Below, piece after piece: positions 7,725-10,306 of a DNA stretch of 10,306 nucleotides. The stretch spans positions 1-10,306 of the forward strand of contig JALSQC010000234.1 in assembly GCA_026985625.1 (NCBI GenBank), given 5' to 3'. Under the pieces are notes generated by a model. It was given only the letters and a program-made list of their open reading frames with translations. It did no database searches and was not told the DNA's origin. Numbering within the stretch: position 1 is the first letter of the stretch; the number at the start of each line of letters is the position of its first letter. Both the position numbers and the translations under genes were made by a program. Source of the DNA: Bacteroidales bacterium. GTDB taxonomy: Bacteria > Bacteroidota > Bacteroidia > Bacteroidales > JAFGXI01.

Positions 7725-7732
7725 CAAATATA
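7725..7732 (-). promoter_or_regulatory. Candidate -7 box of the T9SS cargo gene
   Basis: On the minus strand, TATATTTG matches the Bacteroidota TAnnTTTG element fully and lies 26 bp before the ATG at 7698. No convincing TTTG/TTG element is found 19-21 bp upstream, so the support is only partial. Confidence 0.35.
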
Positions 7733-7766
7733 AGCAACGATATGACGTTTTTTATAGTCTATTAGT

Positions 7767-7778
7767 TGCAAATTTGCA
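7767..7778. promoter_or_regulatory. 12-bp perfect palindrome between divergent genes
   Basis: TGCAAATTTGCA is self-complementary and lies 8 bp before the lipoprotein ATG and about 34 bp upstream of the -7 box proposed for the opposite gene. Each strand reads CAAATTTG, one base away from the TAnnTTTG promoter box. It may be a weak -7 element for the lipoprotein gene, an operator, or a chance AT-rich palindrome. Confidence 0.25.
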
Positions 7779-7786
7779 TAAAAATA

Positions 7787-9931
7787 ATGAAAAAACTTTA
7801 TATCTTTATATTATTAATAATATTTTTTTTGTCGTGTCGCAAAGATACAGGCAAACCAAAATGGGATATTGATGTTTTAGCTCCTATTTTAAAAACAAGT
7901 GTTTCTATTAAAGATATAGTTCCTGATTCGATTTCGGTAACCGATACTAAAGGGCTAGTGTCTTTAGTTTATTCAGACTTATTATATGCTTTTACTTTAG
8001 ATACTGCTTTTAAAATTCCTGATACAAGTTTAACTTATTCGGCAAAATTAGATAATATAAATCTTGATGACATTATTGTTACCAACAGGACATCTTTAGG
8101 AGACATTGCTCTTAACGACCAACAAAACGGATCGGGAGATTTATATAATACAATAATGAATGCTCACAACACAGGAACTCCTGCTGTTATAGATCCAATA
8201 TCTCAGCAAGAATATACTGATTTAAATATTGATGCAAGCCAATATTTTCAGACAGTAACTTTAATTGACGGGTATATTGATTTTAATATAGACAATCAAT
8301 TACCAATTGATGTTACAAATATTATACTCGAACTTAAGAATCAAAATAACGGAGATATTATATTGCAAGATACAATTCCAATGGTTGCCTCTCACTCAAA
8401 CATAAGTGTTACAAATTCATTAGCAGGAAAAACCGTAGAGAGTATTATGCTTGGAACCGTTAAAATAGAAAGTCCCGGAAGCTATGGCAATCAGGTAATT
8501 ATAGATACATCAATGGCAATGACTACTACTATTACTATCCGTGATATTAAAATTTCGTCGGCAACAGCAATATTTCCAACACAAGAGGTCATAAACAAAA
8601 AAGAAGAAGCATCAATTGACGATAATAATTTTAAATTAACAAAAGTAAAAGCAAAATCAGGGCAAATTAAAATTGATGTTTATAATACTTTGGAACAAGA
8701 TTTTAGTTTTGATTATAAGATGCCCGGAGCAACAATATCAGGCAGTGAGTTACAAATATCGGGAAATATTCCTCCTGCTAACTCAGGAACACCCGGATTA
8801 TATTCAACAACAAAAGACATTTCGGGATACGACCTAAATATGCAAGGAATAGGTTTTTTAGAACAAATATACGGCGATTTAAACGGAAACGGATTTATTG
8901 ACGCCGATACCGTTAATACTTTTTATTATGAACTTATAGGTCGTATCGATTCAAATGGTAATTTAGTATCAATATCTCTAAATGACAGTGTTTATGTTGT
9001 TATGACATTGCAAAATGTTGTACCCGAGTATGCCGAAGGATATCTTGGACAACAAACAACATCAATAGCCGATTCGTCAGATTTTAACATAAGCGATATT
9101 TTTGATAACTCGGCAATTAAAATTAATCAAGCAAAACTATCATTAAGTGTTAGAAACCAAATAGGTGCAGAAGCTAGTGTTAAAATCAACAATTTAACAT
9201 CAATAAACACATTAGCATCAACACAAGCTATTTTAAACTCAACAGTTACAGTAAATCCGTTTATAATTACCAAACCCGTAAATCCTTTTAATATTAACAC
9301 AAATGTAACTCCTACGGTAACTAATTTTGAATTAACCCAAAACAATTCAAACATTACCGAGCTTATTAATATATATCCAAATAAAATATATTACGATATA
9401 GATGTTACAACAAACCCAAACAATCCCCCATCTGCAACAAACAATTTAGATAATTTTATTTATTACGGCGACAGCGTAAGCACATATATAAATGCCGAAA
9501 TACCATTATCGCTTATTGCAAATAATTTATTTTTGTCCGATACCGTAGATTATAATTTAAATAACGATGATATTAAAAACGTAAACGGAGGAAATCTTAA
9601 TTTATTCATAGATAATGATTTCCCTATAGAATCATCGGTGCAATTATATCTACTCGATGCAAATCTTAATATTTACGATTCGTTACTTTTATCGCATCAA
9701 AAAGTTTTAGCAGCAGGATTAATACAAAACTCTATTTATACGCAAAAACAACGCACAAAAGTTACAATACCCGTAAGCATAAGCAAATTACAAGAAATTG
9801 TAAACTCGTCAAAAATTTTAATAAATGTTGTATTTAACACAAAGCCCAATAATACTTATGTTAAAATTTATGATTTTTATAAAATGAGATTTAAAATTGT
9901 TGCAGATTTTAGCTACAGCATAAACAAATAA
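7787..9931 (+). CDS. Large lipoprotein of unknown function
   Basis: I do not recognise a characterised family for this 714-residue protein. It starts with a lipoprotein signal (MKKLYIFILLIIFFLSC, lipidated Cys17) followed by RKD, typical of Bacteroidota. It should therefore be anchored to a membrane in the envelope, possibly exposed outside. ATG at 7787 is chosen because it gives a clean signal; the longer frame begins with TTG. The segment just after the anchor (KWDIDVLAPILKTSVSIKDI, residues 25-44) is distinctive. The rest is rich in Asn, Asp, Ile, Ser and Thr with alternating hydrophobic strands, suggesting tandem beta-sandwich domains. Residues 364-374 (DLNGNGFIDAD) resemble a calcium-binding EF-hand or dockerin loop, without the usual flanks. 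No catalytic motif or transmembrane segment is seen after the signal. It is divergent from the T9SS cargo gene and convergent, 17 bp apart, with the DUF2279 gene, so it is probably transcribed alone. Confidence 0.87.
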   Translation: MKKLYIFILLIIFFLSCRKDTGKPKWDIDVLAPILKTSVSIKDIVPDSISVTDTKGLVSLVYSDLLYAFTLDTAFKIPDTSLTYSAKLDNINLDDIIVTNRTSLGDIALNDQQNGSGDLYNTIMNAHNTGTPAVIDPISQQEYTDLNIDASQYFQTVTLIDGYIDFNIDNQLPIDVTNIILELKNQNNGDIILQDTIPMVASHSNISVTNSLAGKTVESIMLGTVKIESPGSYGNQVIIDTSMAMTTTITIRDIKISSATAIFPTQEVINKKEEASIDDNNFKLTKVKAKSGQIKIDVYNTLEQDFSFDYKMPGATISGSELQISGNIPPANSGTPGLYSTTKDISGYDLNMQGIGFLEQIYGDLNGNGFIDADTVNTFYYELIGRIDSNGNLVSISLNDSVYVVMTLQNVVPEYAEGYLGQQTTSIADSSDFNISDIFDNSAIKINQAKLSLSVRNQIGAEASVKINNLTSINTLASTQAILNSTVTVNPFIITKPVNPFNINTNVTPTVTNFELTQNNSNITELINIYPNKIYYDIDVTTNPNNPPSATNNLDNFIYYGDSVSTYINAEIPLSLIANNLFLSDTVDYNLNNDDIKNVNGGNLNLFIDNDFPIESSVQLYLLDANLNIYDSLLLSHQKVLAAGLIQNSIYTQKQRTKVTIPVSISKLQEIVNSSKILINVVFNTKPNNTYVKIYDFYKMRFKIVADFSYSINK

Positions 9932-9948
9932 ATAACACCAATACTTTA

Positions 9949-10306
9949 TTAAAAATATAACCAATAAAATTTAATACTATTACCATACTTAATTGTCGGA
10001 AAAGGTATTTTAAGAGTATTAAAACTTGTAAAAACCGATTTTAAAAATTTATTTTTTGTTTTAATTTTTCGTAAGTCAAAATCGAGACTCATTAAATACT
10101 CACGCTGTCGCAAACTATTGGGATATTTTCCAACAAAAATAGAATTATCGGAGCCACCGACCATTCCTGTAGCCGAATAACCAAAAGCAATATTTAACCA
10201 ATCGGGAAAATTATCATAATGCAAAAACGAATTTATATTTACCGATAACCAATAAGTTTGACCGTTATAATCTTTAAAAATATTTTGATAAATATTGTTT
10301 CCCAAT
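9949..10306 (-). CDS. DUF2279-family protein, C-terminal part (cut by window edge)
   Basis: The frame is open to the right edge, so the true start lies outside the window. The visible 118-119 residues end at TAA (9951-9949). Residues such as KDYNGQTYWLSVNINSFL, FPDWLNIAFGYSATGMVGG, YLMSLDFDLRKIKTKNKFLK and the terminal FYWLYF match my recollection of the C-terminal region of Bacteroidota proteins annotated as DUF2279 (YfiM-like). These are uncharacterised envelope proteins with a predicted signal peptide. The LSVNIN and LSLDFDL-type alternation and the aromatic last residue are compatible with outer-membrane beta strands, but this is inference. Function is unknown. It converges on the lipoprotein gene with a 17-bp gap and no terminator hairpin visible between them. 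Confidence 0.8.
   Translation of the reverse strand, partial: LGNNIYQNIFKDYNGQTYWLSVNINSFLHYDNFPDWLNIAFGYSATGMVGGSDNSIFVGKYPNSLRQREYLMSLDFDLRKIKTKNKFLKSVFTSFNTLKIPFPTIKYGNSIKFYWLYF

Noticed and set aside
7550..7765. A 71-codon plus-strand frame upstream of the lipoprotein gene
   Set aside because: It lies mostly opposite the signal peptide and N-terminus of the secreted protein, and its codons reflect that gene.
9127..9354. A 75-codon minus-strand frame inside the lipoprotein gene
   Set aside because: It is antisense to a long continuous gene, with no start signal and no recognisable sequence.

Overview
The window is AT-rich bacterial DNA that reads as Bacteroidota. The signs are a C-terminal type IX secretion (T9SS) type A sorting domain, a Bacteroidota-style lipoprotein, a DUF2279-type protein end, TAnnTTTG-like promoter boxes, weak or absent Shine-Dalgarno sites, and TAA as the stop codon of every complete gene. 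The AspRS and IF-2 sequences also look like those of this phylum. The exact lineage cannot be told from the window.

Positions 1-4922 (minus strand) hold a compact translation/transcription operon, read from high to low coordinates: rimP (ribosome maturation), nusA (transcription elongation/antitermination), infB (initiation factor IF-2) and the first 95 codons of aspS (aspartyl-tRNA synthetase), which runs off the left edge. Gaps are 13, 46 and 11 bp, so co-transcription is likely. The 118-bp leader before rimP holds a good Bacteroidota-type promoter candidate. It also holds a perfect 8-bp hairpin followed by a T-rich run, only 12 nt before the rimP start.

Positions 5041-7698 (minus) encode a large secreted T9SS cargo protein. 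It has a signal peptide, a PPC-like N-terminal domain, two tandem copies of a CARDB-like plus cleaved-adhesin-like unit, a PKD-like domain and a T9SS sorting domain. Divergently, 7787-9931 (plus) encodes a 714-residue lipoprotein of unknown function. At the right edge, 9949-10306 (minus) is the C-terminal part of a DUF2279-family protein, convergent with the lipoprotein gene.

The left half is conserved housekeeping DNA and the right half is cell-envelope or surface genes typical of the phylum. I found no RNA gene, insertion sequence, CRISPR array or defence system, and nothing that I would call a new system. The points most worth a second look are the terminator-like hairpin in the rimP-nusA-infB leader, the aspS linkage, the repeated motif in the IF-2 linker, and the unassigned lipoprotein.
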